Part shown: in pieces, positions 1-64,000 of the stretch
How the letters are laid out: every line of letters begins with the position of its first letter
How positions within the stretch are numbered: position 1 is the stretch's first letter
NCBI GenBank assembly: GCA_030159075.1
Contig: BROG01000046.1
Location: 1,451,001 to 1,515,000 of the forward strand
Reading direction: 5' to 3'
DNA from: Atrina japonica
Lineage: Eukaryota > Mollusca > Bivalvia > Pterioida > Pinnidae
Length of the DNA stretch: 64,000 nt
Made by a program: the position numbers and the translations under genes
Notes under the pieces: generated by a model
The model's input: only the letters and a program-made list of their open reading frames with translations
Databases searched by the model: none
What the model was told of the DNA's origin: nothing

Positions 1-202
1 GTTTGAAATTATCTTTCCAATATTTTGACATCACCAAAAATACTTTTGACGCAGACTGCACATTGTAACCAGGTTTTTTACTCCATTATTCAAAACTGGT
101 TGCCATCAATTAACAGAAAAATTATTGAGTATGGCATACAATACCATTCCAAAAAGGTGAATATAATCCATAAGTGTATACCAAGACAGACAACATATAT
201 AC

Positions 203-61650
<61,448 letters not shown>

Positions 61651-61955
61651 CTGGTATAAAGTGAAAAGTTAATTATTATATTTTACATATAAACTTATCA
61701 ATTACAATTACAGTCCATTGAAAAATAATTTATATAATTTTTTTTAATACTAAAAGTCTGAAAGAAAAATTACAGTATGCAAACAGCCAGACTGTTGACT
61801 GAAAAAAATTGTGTACTGAATAAAAAATTACTATATTCTTACAGCCAGGCCACTGAAGGAGAAATATTGTGTGCTGAAAGAAAAATTACTATATTCAAAG
61901 ACCCATATATGTCTGTTAATGGAAATACAGTGTATGTTGATTTTCTTTCATATAC

Positions 61956-64000
61956 AGTGAACCCTCTTTACAACGACCATGTTAATTCCCATGTAGGAAT
62001 GACGTTATATCGAATTTGTCACTGTAATGAATTTGATGTGGTGAGCATTTCATAGTTAGCTCCCTTGAGTATCATTTACGCAAATATTTGTACATGTTAA
62101 TAAATAAACTTAAAACAACATTAAAATCTCTATGAAAATATATAAATAAAATTTATGCAAGTTAATCTTGTTAACATGCACACAATTATTTTTTCATTAA
62201 ATCGGTAATAAATCGGTGATGTCGTGAAAAATGAATCATGTACAAAATGCCCGAGTAGATTCCGATTTAGACACTTTATTTGCTAAAATAAAAAAATGCA
62301 GAGATTGCTGATACAATTCTCTGAAAAATATTTCATAAATAAAGTTTTGTCAAATGTCTACTGCTGCAAAAACATAAATTAAAGATCCACCATTGTCAGA
62401 CGAACATGTAGCCTAACGGAACTTAGAAAATTTTTATTCTTTATTTATCAATCTTATTTTTTCATTTTGTACCCCAGTTTGTATTTAACATCCTTACGTA
62501 CAGGTAAATTCAAGCGCTAATTGTTGACACCTAGGCCATCACCTATCAGTGGATTAGAAAACAATTGACGGTGTAATTGTTTTATTGGCAATTATTTTTA
62601 CCTATTCAACCGTGAAGTAAATCAAGAATGATAACAATAGCCAGATCAGCTGGTTTCTATGTTACGTCGTTGTAAAGAGTTAATTTACACTGAGTTTTGT
62701 ACATTTGTTCCCGGAATCTAATGTCGGAGTCGGATACCGAATATTCCGTTGTAATGAGTACTTTTTATGTACATGTACGTTTGTTCCCGAGCAATTCTTG
62801 TCATTAAATCGGTAATAAATCGGTGATGTCGTGAAATGCATGAATCATGTACAAAATGCCCAAATGTAGATTCCGATTTAGACACTTTATTGCTAAAATA
62901 AAAAAATGCAGAGATTGCTGATACAGGAAAAATATTTTTTTAAAGTTTTAGTCAAATGTCTACTGCTATCGCAAGTACTGATATAAAAATAAATTAAAGA
63001 TCCGCCATTGTAAAACCGAACAGTAGCCTAACGGAACTTTCAACTATTTGTATTTTTATTCTTTAGGTATCAATCTTTTTTTTTTCATTTTGTACCCAGT
63101 TTGTATTTAACATCCTTACGTACAGGTAAGGGTGATTCAAGCGCTAATTGTTGACACCTAGGCCATCACCTATCAGTGGAGATTAGAAAACAATTGACGG
63201 TGTAATTGTTTTATTGGCAATTATTTTTACCTATGAACTCAACCGTGAAGTAAATCAAGAATGATAACAAGCCAGATCAGCTGGTGGGTTCTATGTTACT
63301 CGTTGTAAAGAGTTAATTTACACTGACTTTTGTACATTTGTTCAATCTAATGTCGGAGTCGGATACACCCGTTGTAATGAGTATTTTTATGTGATGTACG
63401 TTTGTTCCCGAGCAATTATTGTCATTAAATCGGTAATAAATCGGTGATGTCGTGAAACATTCATGTACAAAATGCCCAAATGTAGATTCCGATCTTTTAT
63501 TGCTAAAATAAAAAAATGCAGAGATTGCTATACATTTTCTGAAAAATGCATTTCATAAATAAAGTTTTAGTCAAATGTCTACTGCTAAAGTACTGACATA
63601 AATTAAAGATCCACCATTGTACGGAACGAACATGTAGCCTAAGGAACTTATCAGTTTTGTATTTTTTATTCTTTATTTATCAATCTTAATTTTGTACCCA
63701 GCTTGTATTTAACATCCTTACGTAAGGTAAGGGTGATTCAAGCGCTAATTACCTAGGCCATCACCTATCAGTGGAGATTAGAAAAACAATTGCGGTGTAA
63801 TTGTTTTATTGGCAATTTATTTTTACCTATGAACTCAACCGTGAAGTAAATCAAGAATGATAACAATAGCCAGATCAGCTGGTGGGTTCTATGTTACGTC
63901 GTTGTAAAGAGTTTATTTACACTGAGTTTTGTACATTCCCGGAATCTAATGTCGGAGTCCCGATATTCCGTTGTATGAGTACTTTTTATGTACATGGTTT
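61956..64000. mobile_element. Pogo/Tigger-type element end with a threefold 0.6 kb internal tandem repeat
   Basis: At 61956 'cagtgaaccctctttacaac' resembles the CAGT.GAACCTC..TA.AACGA terminus of pogo/Tigger elements. Three tandem copies of a ~620 bp unit follow (starting near 62200, 62800 and 63420: 'attaaatcggtaataaatcg'), each with 'cgttgtaaagagtt' and 'ccgttgtaatgagta' strings of the same type. The right end is outside the window. No transposase frame is visible. Copies differ mainly by short indels. Confidence 0.65.

Noticed and set aside
1..200. FATC domain exon of SMG1
   Set aside because: I read the minus strand from 202 to 1 in all frames and found nothing like the FATC tail. It must lie outside the window.

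Overview
This is animal nuclear DNA. It is AT-rich, it has many GT-AG introns, and it is full of short transposon remnants, tRNA-derived SINEs and minisatellites. The SINE type (tRNA-like head plus a core that reads on one strand as 'aaagaaccctcact...ccatatgagtgaaatattcttgagtgggac' in pieces) is one I associate with bivalve molluscs. A bivalve is therefore the best guess, but this is inference and not proof.

One gene fills the window on the minus strand: SMG1, the phosphatidylinositol-3-kinase-related protein kinase that phosphorylates UPF1 in nonsense-mediated mRNA decay. I could assemble 49 coding exons from about 61650 down to 203. Reading phase matches at every junction except one. Together they give about 2,430 codons: the FAT-region helices (exons 1-14), the FRB-like segment (exon 15), the kinase domain (exons 17-25, with GDRHLDN and HIDYN motifs) and the very long C-terminal insertion typical of SMG1 (exons 26-49). 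The N-terminal HEAT part lies beyond position 64000. The final FATC exon or exons lie before position 1.

The largest intron (about 12 kb, between exons 24 and 25) holds a complete intronless class A GPCR gene on the same strand (27544-28611) and several minisatellites. The other introns hold SINEs, at least five families of short palindromic DNA elements, a nested transposon insertion with a matching empty site, a decayed piggyBac-like element, and a threefold 0.6 kb tandem repeat at the right edge.

Two things stand out. First, at five separate SMG1 exon junctions the neighbouring intronic tandem repeat is built from copies of that same splice junction (acceptor or donor plus adjoining exon bases). 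Second, the conserved segment that should follow the kinase HIDYN block appears only in a stop-interrupted form at 21919-22002. This suggests an assembly error, a damaged allele or a missed exon.
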